In this document: piece after piece, positions 42,748 to 50,910 of the stretch | Layout: each line of letters starts with the position of its first letter | How positions within the stretch are numbered: position 1 is the first letter of the stretch | DNA from: JAIOSM01 sp964593725 | Lineage (GTDB): Bacteria > Desulfobacterota > Desulfobacteria > Desulfobacterales > Desulfobacteraceae | Assembly (NCBI GenBank): GCA_964593725.1 | Contig: CAZQJS010000009.1 | Coordinates: 18,439-82,438 of the forward strand | Direction of reading: 5' to 3' | DNA: 64,000 bases | Notes under the pieces: model-generated | Databases searched by the model: none | What the model saw: the letters and a program-made list of their open reading frames with translations, nothing else | Told to the model about the DNA's origin: nothing | Made by a program: the position numbers and the translations under genes

Positions 42748-45189
42748 ATGGTTCAAAAGGATGAATATATAGAAGTTGCTGTGCTGCTGCCTCTTTTTAA
42801 CAGCTATACATATAAAATTCCAAAACACCTTGTGAGCCTGGTATCTTCTGGAATGCGCGTGCTTGTGCCCTTTGGAAAACGGCGTGTTACAGGATATGTA
42901 TTAAAAAAGAGCAGAAAACCTGAAAAATTCAAGGCAAAATTAATATTTGATATTCTGGATGATATGCCTCTTTTTCCAGGATCAATGGTGCAGTTTTTCA
43001 GATGGATAAGTAATTATTATATTCATCCCATTGGTGATGTTATTAAAACAGCTCTTCCATCAGGCCTTGATCAGCATGATATATCCATGGTGTCAATTTC
43101 TCCTGAAGGCAGTAAAAACAGAAAAGAAAAACTTACTCCGGGAGAATCTGAAGTTATTGGGATTTTAAATAAAAGCCATGGAATAATGCCCCTTAAGGCC
43201 CTTGTGAAAAAAAGCAGTAATCCCAGTATCAATAATCTAATAAGAAAGATGGAAAAAGCAGGACTTGTGAACAAAACCTATAAGCTTGCAAAGGATAAAA
43301 CCAGGCTCAGGCAGGAGAAATTCATCTCTCTGTCAAAATCATCCAGGGAAAAAATTATACTTTCCAAAAAGAGAAAACTCATACTTAAAATTCTTGAAAA
43401 GGAAAAAGAGATATCCCTTACAAACCTTCGAAAACAGGTTCCCACAGCCCCGGCATTGATCAAACCCCTGCATAAGGCAGGCTATATTGATATTATTGAA
43501 AAGCAGGTTTTTCAGGATCCTTTTGGGGATCCTGTTGATCCTGACACTCCGCCAGAACTTACACAGGAGCAGGAAAAAGTAGTAAATGAAGTTAATAACA
43601 GTATTAATAAAGGTTTCCAAAGATATCTTCTTTCCGGTGTCACAGGAAGCGGGAAAACTGAAGTCTATTTACGCCTTGCTGCAAAAGCCTTGCAGATCAA
43701 CAAAGCTGCCCTGGTGCTTGTGCCGGAAATTTCTTTGATATCCCAGACAGAAAGAAGGTTCAGGGCAAGGTTTGGCAACAAAATTGCAGTGCTTCACAGT
43801 GCCCTTTCAAATGCCGAACGACTGGATCAATGGCGCCTGATACTTAAAAACAAGGTGTCTGTGGTAATAGGCGCCCGTTCATCTGTTTTTGCACCAATCA
43901 GGAACCCTGGCATAATTATTGTTGATGAAGAACATGATATATCATACAAACAGGAAAGCTCTTTAAGATATAATGCTAGGGACCTTGCAGTTGTAAGGGC
44001 TAAAATGGCTGACATTCCGATTGTTCTAGGATCTGCAACACCGTCAATACAGTCATATTACAATGTATGCATAAATAAATTTAAAGAGCTTAAACTTGAA
44101 AAGCGCATTAATGACCAGCCCCTGCCTCCCATCACACTTGTTGATTTAAAAAAGCATAAAGAGTATTCAGGGTTTCAAAGATTGATTTCGCCGGTTTTAT
44201 CAAAAGCAATACGACAATGCCTTGACAGGGGTGAACAGGCTTTGATTTTTTTGAACCGCAGGGGGTTTTCAACATTTCCTGTGTGTGAATCCTGTGGAGA
44301 AGCGGTAAAATGCCGGTTCTGTGAGCTTGCAATGACCTTTCACAAGGGATTGAATGAATACAGGTGCCATCTGTGCGGCTATTCAATCTCCACAAGAATT
44401 AAGTGCCCTGATTGCGGATCACTTAAAATAAAACCCCTGGGATTTGGTACGGAAAAAATAGAAAACATGCTTTTGACCCTTTTCCCTGATGCACGAATTG
44501 TGAGAATTGACCAGGATACAACCCGGAAAAAGGGACGTTTAATATCACTTTTAAAAAAGATAAAAAACCGTACTGTTGATATTATAGTGGGTACACAAAT
44601 GCTGGCCAAGGGGCATGATTTCCCTTTTATCACCCTTGTGGGAATAATATGTGCAGATCTCTCCCTTAATTTTCCTGATTTCAGATCTTCCGAGCGGACA
44701 TTTCAGCTTCTTGCCCAGGTTGCAGGAAGAGCAGGCAGGGGAGACAGAAAAGGAAAGGTTATAATGCAGACATATAACTCAGATCATTTTGCCATCCAGG
44801 CATCAAAAAATCAGGATTTCATTGAATTTTATCAAAATGAAACACCATTTAGAAAAGCATTGCTTTATCCACCCTTTGCAAAGATCATTCAATTGAAAAT
44901 TTCCGGGACAGACCCTGTAAAAGTGAAAAATCATGCCTTGCTGCTCAAGAATATATTAAACCAGATAGTTTCAGGCGATATTAAATATGAAAACACAATT
45001 CAGATTCTCGGACCCATTGAAGCAGGCATTCCAAAAATAGCAGCGCGTTTCAGATGGCAGATCCTGCTGAAAGGTATTAATATCGCAAGGTTGAATGGTG
45101 TTGTCAAACAGCTCATGGACCAAAACCAGGTTAAATCTGAAAAATATGTTGCAACAGCTATTGATGTTGATCCTTATTCCATGCTTTAA
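42748..45189 (+). CDS. priA: Primosomal protein N' (PriA helicase)
   Basis: This 813-residue helicase restarts stalled replication forks. It has the N-terminal 3'BD ('YIEVAVLLPLFNSYTYKIPK'), Walker A 'GVTGSGKTEVYL', a DEEH box ('IIVDEEHDISYKQ') and two zinc sites ('CESCGEAVKCRFCELAM', 'CHLCGYS...CPDCGSLK'). Conserved helicase motifs 'GTQMLAKGHDFPF' and 'QVAGRAGRG' follow. Length is slightly above the E. coli protein. It is transcribed away from upp and is followed by mscS after 66 bases. Confidence 0.97.
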   Translation: MVQKDEYIEVAVLLPLFNSYTYKIPKHLVSLVSSGMRVLVPFGKRRVTGYVLKKSRKPEKFKAKLIFDILDDMPLFPGSMVQFFRWISNYYIHPIGDVIKTALPSGLDQHDISMVSISPEGSKNRKEKLTPGESEVIGILNKSHGIMPLKALVKKSSNPSINNLIRKMEKAGLVNKTYKLAKDKTRLRQEKFISLSKSSREKIILSKKRKLILKILEKEKEISLTNLRKQVPTAPALIKPLHKAGYIDIIEKQVFQDPFGDPVDPDTPPELTQEQEKVVNEVNNSINKGFQRYLLSGVTGSGKTEVYLRLAAKALQINKAALVLVPEISLISQTERRFRARFGNKIAVLHSALSNAERLDQWRLILKNKVSVVIGARSSVFAPIRNPGIIIVDEEHDISYKQESSLRYNARDLAVVRAKMADIPIVLGSATPSIQSYYNVCINKFKELKLEKRINDQPLPPITLVDLKKHKEYSGFQRLISPVLSKAIRQCLDRGEQALIFLNRRGFSTFPVCESCGEAVKCRFCELAMTFHKGLNEYRCHLCGYSISTRIKCPDCGSLKIKPLGFGTEKIENMLLTLFPDARIVRIDQDTTRKKGRLISLLKKIKNRTVDIIVGTQMLAKGHDFPFITLVGIICADLSLNFPDFRSSERTFQLLAQVAGRAGRGDRKGKVIMQTYNSDHFAIQASKNQDFIEFYQNETPFRKALLYPPFAKIIQLKISGTDPVKVKNHALLLKNILNQIVSGDIKYENTIQILGPIEAGIPKIAARFRWQILLKGINIARLNGVVKQLMDQNQVKSEKYVATAIDVDPYSML

Positions 45190-45255
45190 TAAATTCATGG
45201 AAAAATATAAGGGCAATTTTGAATTATAAACTTTAACGGTTAAGGAGAGAAAATT

Positions 45256-46077
45256 ATGTATGCTGAATATGTTTTAAACCATATAGTTAGAATTGCAGTT
45301 GCCTATGGTCCGAAATTAATCGGAGCAATTCTGGTATGGATCATTGGTTCGTGGGTTGTTTCAACGCTGACCAACCTGTTTGTTAAAGCCATGAATAAAG
45401 CAAATACGGATGAGTCTTTAAAACCATTTTTAAAGGGAATAGTAAATGCAGCCCTTAAGATCATGCTTGTTATTTCCGTACTTGGCATGCTCGGTATTCA
45501 GATGACTTCATTCATAGCAATCCTTGCATCAGCAGGTCTTGCCGTGGGCATGGCTCTTTCCGGCACATTACAGAATTTCGCAGGGGGTGTAATGATTTTG
45601 ATTTTCAGACCCTTTAAAGCCGGTGATTTGATTGATGCCCAGGGTTACCTTGGTGTTGTTCATGAGATTCAGATTTTTAATACGATTTTGAAAACTCCTG
45701 ACAATAAAACAATAATTATTCCCAATGGCGGATTATCAAATTCCTCCATGGTCAATTACTCCACCGAGGATCTGAGAAGAGTTGACTGGACAATCGGAAT
45801 AGGTTACGGCGATGATGTGGATAAAGCACGGGAACATATAATAAAGTTATGCCAGGAAGATTCGAGAATCCTCAAAGACCCGGCAGTTTTTGTTGCTGTA
45901 TCAGAGCTTGCTGACAGTTCAGTAAATCTTGTATGCAGGGCATGGACCAAGGGAAGTGATTATTGGAATGTGTTTTTTGAAATCAATGAAAAAGTTTATA
46001 AAACCTTTGAAGAGCAGGGCCTTAACATTCCATTTCCACAAATGGATGTCCACCTTCACAAGCAGAATGATAAATAA
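45256..46077 (+). CDS. mscS: Small-conductance mechanosensitive channel MscS
   Basis: The 273-residue protein has three N-terminal membrane helices, with TM3 'ASAGLAVGMALSGTLQNFAGGVMILIFRPF' (split) showing the Gly/Ala packing pattern of the pore, then the beta domain ('GDLIDAQGYLGVVHEI', 'TIIIPNGGLSNSSMVNYS') and the C-terminal alpha/beta cage. It relieves pressure during osmotic downshock. AAGGAGAG lies upstream of the ATG. Confidence 0.93.
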   Translation: MYAEYVLNHIVRIAVAYGPKLIGAILVWIIGSWVVSTLTNLFVKAMNKANTDESLKPFLKGIVNAALKIMLVISVLGMLGIQMTSFIAILASAGLAVGMALSGTLQNFAGGVMILIFRPFKAGDLIDAQGYLGVVHEIQIFNTILKTPDNKTIIIPNGGLSNSSMVNYSTEDLRRVDWTIGIGYGDDVDKAREHIIKLCQEDSRILKDPAVFVAVSELADSSVNLVCRAWTKGSDYWNVFFEINEKVYKTFEEQGLNIPFPQMDVHLHKQNDK

Positions 46078-46159
46078 TAAACTATATCATTATATCATTT
46101 AAAGGATCTGATTAAAACTTGATAAAAAAGGGGGTGAAAGCAGCCCAGGTTTTTAAACC

Positions 46160-46933
46160 TTATAATATTGTAAGGTTACCTGGTTTGTGGGGCATGGCAA
46201 TTTCAATTGCAATTCCGGAGTTTTGAAGGGCAATTTCTGCAGCATTACATGCTTTTTCAGGTGTATTGTTTTCTTCACTCAGGTGGGCAAGGATGACATG
46301 TTTCAGATCATCATTGATTAACTCTTTTAAAAGCTCTTGTGATGCTTTGTTTGAAAGATGCCCCTGCCTGCCTTTGATTCTCTGCTTTAAATGCCAGGGG
46401 TAGGGGCCGTTGATGAGCATATCAGGGTCATGGTTTGATTCCAGGTAAAGAAAGGAGCAGTCTTTTAAATGCTCCTTTACAAGATTAGTGGCAATGCCGA
46501 GATCTGTTGCAATACCAATTTTTGTACCATTGTAATTAAGGGTAAACCCCGCAGGGTCAACAGCATCATGGCTTATGGTAAAAGGAGAAATCTTCAGGGT
46601 ATCAATTTTAAAATTTTTCCCGCATTGAAAAAATTCAAGGCTGGCAAGCCTGCCAAGGCTTGCTGCCTGTTTATATGTATTTTCATTTATATAAACAGGT
46701 ATATTATACCTGCGGCTTAAAATACCAACCCCCCTTATATGGTCTGAATGCTCATGGGTTACAATGATTGCTGTAAGGCTTTCCGGTGACAGATTTCTTG
46801 ACTTCAGCCTGCGTTCAATTTCAATGCCTGAAAGCCCTGCATCAATGAGTATAGCGTTATCACCCCATGATATGAACAGAGAGTTCCCCCTGCTGCCGCT
46901 GGCAAGGGGACAGATGGTAAAGTTTTTTTCCAT
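46160..46933 (-). CDS. Metallo-beta-lactamase fold hydrolase (YycJ/WalJ-like)
   Basis: The 257-residue protein opens with 'CPLASGSRGNSLFI' and has the zinc motif 'VTHEHSDHIRGVG', then 'SHDAVDPAGFTL', 'YLESNHDPDML' and 'VILAHLSEENNTPE'. This set is typical of YycJ/WalJ proteins, probable 5'-to-3' nucleases or phosphodiesterases linked to DNA or cell-wall maintenance. The start overlaps the pnp stop by one base (TAATG), so it is coupled to pnp, which hints at nucleic-acid work. Confidence 0.88.
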   Translation of the reverse strand: MEKNFTICPLASGSRGNSLFISWGDNAILIDAGLSGIEIERRLKSRNLSPESLTAIIVTHEHSDHIRGVGILSRRYNIPVYINENTYKQAASLGRLASLEFFQCGKNFKIDTLKISPFTISHDAVDPAGFTLNYNGTKIGIATDLGIATNLVKEHLKDCSFLYLESNHDPDMLINGPYPWHLKQRIKGRQGHLSNKASQELLKELINDDLKHVILAHLSEENNTPEKACNAAEIALQNSGIAIEIAMPHKPGNLTIL

Positions 46934-49014
46934 TATTTATCAAGCAGAGCCTTGTAACTGAGTTTAATCTTTCCGTCCCGGGTCACAGCAAGGACTTTAA
47001 CTTTAATAATATCGCCTTCATTTAAGACATCAGTTACTTTATTTACTCTTTTATGGGCAAGTTCAGAGATGTGGACAAGGCCGTCTGTACCGGTTTTAAT
47101 GTTTACAAAAGCGCCGAAATCAGCAATTTTGACAACTTTGCCTTCATAGATTTCACCCGGTTCCGGGTCAACGGCAATGTCAGTGATTATTTTCACTGCT
47201 GCTGCCACATCTTCTTCATTTTCACCTGCAACCTTTACAATTCCATCGTCATCAATCTCGACAGAGGTGTTTGTATCAGCCTGGATTTCCCTTATTACCT
47301 TGCCTCCGGGGCCGATAATTTCCCTTATTTTATCTTTTTTAACTTCCACCCTCACAATCTTGGGAGCATAGGGTGAAATATCTTTTCTGGCTGAGGATAG
47401 TGCTGCAAGCATTCTGTCAAGAATATGAAGCCTTCCTGCCTTTGCCTGGTGCAATGCTTTTTCCATTACCTCCCTTGGCAGCTCTTTAATTTTAATATCC
47501 ATCTGAAGAGCAGTGATTCCTTCTTCAGGGCCTGCAACCTTAAAATCCATGTCACCAAAATGGTCTTCATCTCCCAGAATATCGGAGAGAACAACCATAT
47601 TATCATCCTGTTTAATAAGTCCCATGGCTATGCCTGAAACAGGTGCTTTGATGGGAACACCACCATCCATCATTGCAAGGGTTCCGGCACATACAGTTCC
47701 CATGGATGAACTTCCGTTGGATTCCAGGACTTCACCAACAAGTCTGATTGTATATTCAAAATCTTTGCTGTCGGGAATAACTTTTTTAAGTGCCCGGCTT
47801 GCAAGGTTTCCATGGCCAATATCCCTGCGGCTTGGGCCGCCTGCGCGCCTGCATTCACCAACGGAAAAGGGAGGGAAATTATAATGGAGAAGAAACTGCC
47901 GTGTTGTCTGTCCGGACAATGTTTCAACCCTCTGTTCATCAAGGCCTGATCCCAGGGTTAAAACACCCTGAACCTGGGTTTCTCCCCTTGTAAAAAGTGC
48001 ACTTCCATGGGGTCTTGGAAGGTTGCCCACCTCACACTCAATCTTTCTTATTTCATCAAATGCCCTTCCGTCAATGCGTTTTCCTTCCTGCAATACAATA
48101 TTTCTGCTTACATCATGTACAAGGTCTTTAAAAAGAGTTTTTATCTCTTTTTCTCTATCCAGGTATTCATCGCCCAGGGTTTGAATCAGCTCTTCTTTAA
48201 CTTTGTCAATGGCCTTTGCCCGGTTTATTTTGTCTTTTACCTGGACAGCAGAATGTATTTTTTCCTTTGAAATTTCAACTATTTTTGTATTAAGGTCCTG
48301 GTCTGTCTCTGGCACAGCAATTTCACGTTTTTCTTTGCCAACTTCTCTTCTTAACTCTTCCTGCATTTCAATGATCGGCTGCATTGCTTCATGGCCAAAA
48401 TAGATGGCACTGATCATATCTTCTTCAGACACGGTTTCAGCGCCGCCTTCAACCATTATAATACCTGTTTTAGATCCTGCCACAACCAGATTTATATCAC
48501 TTGCTTCTATCTGATCAAGGGTGGGGTTTGCCACAAATTTTCCATCAACCCTGCCAACCCTTATCCCTGCAATGGGGCCTTCAAAAGGTATATCAGAAAT
48601 CTGAAGCGCAGCTGACGCACCCACAAGGGCAAGAATATCAGGTTCGTTAGTCTTATCCATTGAATATACTGTTGCAATTACCTGGGTTTCATAACTGTAG
48701 CCCTTGGGGAAAAGAGGCCGGATGGGTCTGTCAATGAGCCTGCTTGTAAGGGTCTCTTTTTCACTTGGTCTTCCAATCTCCCGGCGGAAATAATTTCCAG
48801 GGATTCTTCCGGCAGCATAGATTCTTTCCTGATACTCCACGGTCAACGGCAGAAAAGAGACCTCTGCCTTTGGGTCCTTTGCAGAGACAGCAGTGACAAG
48901 TACAATGGTATCGCCATGCTGAACCAGCACAGCGCCGCCTGCCTGTTTTGCAACTTTTCCAGTGCTTATGCTGAACTCTTTGCCATTAATTTTAGTTTTT
49001 ACTGTTTTTTCCAT
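46933..49014 (-). CDS. pnp: Polynucleotide phosphorylase
   Basis: This 693-residue exoribonuclease has two RNase PH domains ('LTSRLIDRPIRPLFPKGY' and 'RTSLVPG'-type second core 'GRRAGG...RRDIGHGNLASRAL' equivalents), a KH domain ('IREIIGPGGKVIREIQ') and a C-terminal S1 domain ('GEIYEGKVVKIADFGAFVNI', 'GLVHISELAHKRV'). It degrades or tails mRNA. It lies downstream of rpsO, the standard order; the leader between them contains GC-rich complementary segments near 49030-49050 and 49160 that could be an RNase III-type processing hairpin. Confidence 0.97.
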   Translation of the reverse strand: MEKTVKTKINGKEFSISTGKVAKQAGGAVLVQHGDTIVLVTAVSAKDPKAEVSFLPLTVEYQERIYAAGRIPGNYFRREIGRPSEKETLTSRLIDRPIRPLFPKGYSYETQVIATVYSMDKTNEPDILALVGASAALQISDIPFEGPIAGIRVGRVDGKFVANPTLDQIEASDINLVVAGSKTGIIMVEGGAETVSEEDMISAIYFGHEAMQPIIEMQEELRREVGKEKREIAVPETDQDLNTKIVEISKEKIHSAVQVKDKINRAKAIDKVKEELIQTLGDEYLDREKEIKTLFKDLVHDVSRNIVLQEGKRIDGRAFDEIRKIECEVGNLPRPHGSALFTRGETQVQGVLTLGSGLDEQRVETLSGQTTRQFLLHYNFPPFSVGECRRAGGPSRRDIGHGNLASRALKKVIPDSKDFEYTIRLVGEVLESNGSSSMGTVCAGTLAMMDGGVPIKAPVSGIAMGLIKQDDNMVVLSDILGDEDHFGDMDFKVAGPEEGITALQMDIKIKELPREVMEKALHQAKAGRLHILDRMLAALSSARKDISPYAPKIVRVEVKKDKIREIIGPGGKVIREIQADTNTSVEIDDDGIVKVAGENEEDVAAAVKIITDIAVDPEPGEIYEGKVVKIADFGAFVNIKTGTDGLVHISELAHKRVNKVTDVLNEGDIIKVKVLAVTRDGKIKLSYKALLDK

Positions 49015-49171
49015 TAATACTACTCCTTAAATAAAGAAAGGCGGGCTTTTTAAGCTTTAACTTTTAGAATAAACCCGTGTATTTATTATCAAATACAGTA
49101 ATTAATAATAAACTTGATAACAAACATACGAATTTATTAATAAGTCTAGTGTTAAATCCCCGCCTTTTCAT

Positions 49172-49216
49172 AAAAAAAGAGCTGATTTCAATTGGTTGTA
49201 ATTGAGAAATCAGCTC
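49172..49216 (-). terminator. rpsO terminator
   Basis: Minus-strand GAGCTGATTTC (49216-49206) pairs with GAAATCAGCTC (49189-49179), followed by TTTTTTT. It lies 14 bases past the rpsO stop. Partial read-through would supply pnp. Confidence 0.88.
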
Positions 49217-49229
49217 CTTTACCATTTTT

Positions 49230-49499
49230 CTATCTTTTTATTCCGAGCTTGCCTATGATTGAACGATATCTTTCAACATCCTTTTTTTTAAGGTAATCAA
49301 GAAGGCTTCTGCGCCTTCCAACAAGAACCAGAAGACCCCTTCTTGAATGATGGTCTTTCTTGTGTATCTTTAAATGTTCGGTAAGATAGGTGATACGATG
49401 GGAGAAAATAGCGATCTGTACTTCCGGAGATCCTGTATCTGTCTCATGAATCTTGTACTTTTCAACCACTTCATCCTTTGTCATTTCTAATAAGCTCAA
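49230..49499 (-). CDS. rpsO: 30S ribosomal protein S15
   Basis: The start is TTG 49499, six bases after AAGGAG; this gives 89 residues, exactly the usual length. A longer frame to 49571 adds unrelated residues. Typical sequence: 'YKIHETDTGSPEVQIAIFS', 'HKKDHHSRRGLL', 'RRSLLDYLKKKD', 'YRSIIGKLGIKR'. It binds 16S rRNA in the platform. It lies between truB and pnp. Confidence 0.97.
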   Translation of the reverse strand: MSLLEMTKDEVVEKYKIHETDTGSPEVQIAIFSHRITYLTEHLKIHKKDHHSRRGLLVLVGRRRSLLDYLKKKDVERYRSIIGKLGIKR

Positions 49500-49642
49500 T
49501 TTAAACTCCTTTTTTGGAATAAATAATTCTGCATTCTCAACTTCCCCCTCCTTTATCGACCCATGATCCAATATTCCATCCAGACCAGGGAATCAAGAAA
49601 AGGCAAATGCCTTTCAACCAAAATAACATATTAAAATATCAC

Positions 49643-50533
49643 TTAATTTAAAAAAACACAACAATAATTAAATGCCTGGCTTTTTTTATCATATTCCACA
49701 ACTGCAGCAAGCTCTTTTTGTTTTGTGAGAATTCTTAAAAATTTCTTGCATTGGGGCAATCCATCTCCGGCAGATAGTTTTTGGCCAAATTGTATTTTTT
49801 TTTCAAGTTTTTTTTCAGCAGTATGGGCTGGCATAAAGTCAAGGGCCCGGGCAAGTGGAATTATGTTTTCCTTGATCTTGTCAGTGTTCATTTTCTCAAG
49901 ATCATTCAAATCAATTGAGTCCTTCAGGTTAAATCCACATGTTTCTGTCCGCTGGAGAGCTCCAAGGTGGGCACCGCATCCAAGTTTTTGGCCGATATCA
50001 AAGGCAATGGTACGTATATATGTTCCTGAAGAACATGATACATCAATATGGACAAAGGGTATTTCTATTTTATCAATTGATATTTCAAATATCTCAATAT
50101 CTCTGGCTTTTTTTGCAATGAACTCTCCATTTCTGGCATATTCATAAAGTGGTCTGCCTTTGTGTTTTAATGCTGAAAAAGATGGGGGTGTCTGTTTTTG
50201 CTTTCCTTTAAAATCACTTATAGTATTAAAAATTTTTTCCTTTGAAAGATTACCTGTGGGTTTTTTTCCCCCAATGGGAGTACCAGTATAATCAAAGGTA
50301 TCTGTTTCAATCCCAAGACATATTTTTGCTTTATATCTTTTTGAACCATGGAGAAAAAATCTTGAAATTTTTGTTCCTTTATTGATCCCGCAGAGTAGTA
50401 ACCCCGTGGCAAAAGGGTCAAGTGTGCCCATGTGGCCTGTTTTTTTTGCCATACAGCTCTGTTTGACCATGCTTACAACCCGGGCAGAGGAGATGCCTTC
50501 AGGTTTGTTTATGGGTAATATTCCGCTTTTCAT
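49643..50533 (-). CDS. truB: tRNA pseudouridine-55 synthase
   Basis: The 296-residue enzyme has the catalytic motif 'GHMGTLDPFATGLLLCG' with the nucleophilic Asp, 'QTPPSFSALKHKGRPLYEYAR' (split) and 'CSSGTYIRTIAFDIGQKLGC'. It makes pseudouridine 55 in tRNA. The start overlaps the rbfA stop by four bases. Confidence 0.96.
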   Translation of the reverse strand: MKSGILPINKPEGISSARVVSMVKQSCMAKKTGHMGTLDPFATGLLLCGINKGTKISRFFLHGSKRYKAKICLGIETDTFDYTGTPIGGKKPTGNLSKEKIFNTISDFKGKQKQTPPSFSALKHKGRPLYEYARNGEFIAKKARDIEIFEISIDKIEIPFVHIDVSCSSGTYIRTIAFDIGQKLGCGAHLGALQRTETCGFNLKDSIDLNDLEKMNTDKIKENIIPLARALDFMPAHTAEKKLEKKIQFGQKLSAGDGLPQCKKFLRILTKQKELAAVVEYDKKSQAFNYCCVFLN

Positions 50534-50895
50534 TCTCCCCTGGATCTTTTTTTCATGGCAATATCGTGGAGTATTGCATCAATCCTTGAACCATGGGCAA
50601 AGGAGTCATCATATCTGAACTGTATATCCGGCATATATTTAAGGTGGAGTTTTGGTGTAATCAGTTTTTTTATGAATTTTTTAGAACTTTTAAATCCCTG
50701 TTTAGCATCGGTTATCTGTTTTGCACTGCCAAAAATTGAGAAAAAGACATAGGCTATGGATAGATCACTGTTTAGTTCCACCTTGCTTATTGTTGCCATC
50801 TCTATTCTAGGGTCCTGAACCTTTTTTACCAAAAGCTCTGAAATTGCAGCCTGGATCTTAACACCTATTCTGTCAGCCCTGGGATATGGTTTCAT
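50530..50895 (-). CDS. rbfA: Ribosome-binding factor A
   Basis: The 121-residue KH-like protein helps mature the 16S rRNA 5' end. It shows 'YPRADRIGVKIQAAISELLVKKVQDPR' (split), 'LSIAYVFFSIFG' and 'MPDIQFRYDDSFAHGSRID'. It is 15 bases after infB and coupled to truB. Confidence 0.94.
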   Translation of the reverse strand: MKPYPRADRIGVKIQAAISELLVKKVQDPRIEMATISKVELNSDLSIAYVFFSIFGSAKQITDAKQGFKSSKKFIKKLITPKLHLKYMPDIQFRYDDSFAHGSRIDAILHDIAMKKRSRGE

Positions 50896-50910
50896 AATCT
50901 CTCCGGAAAT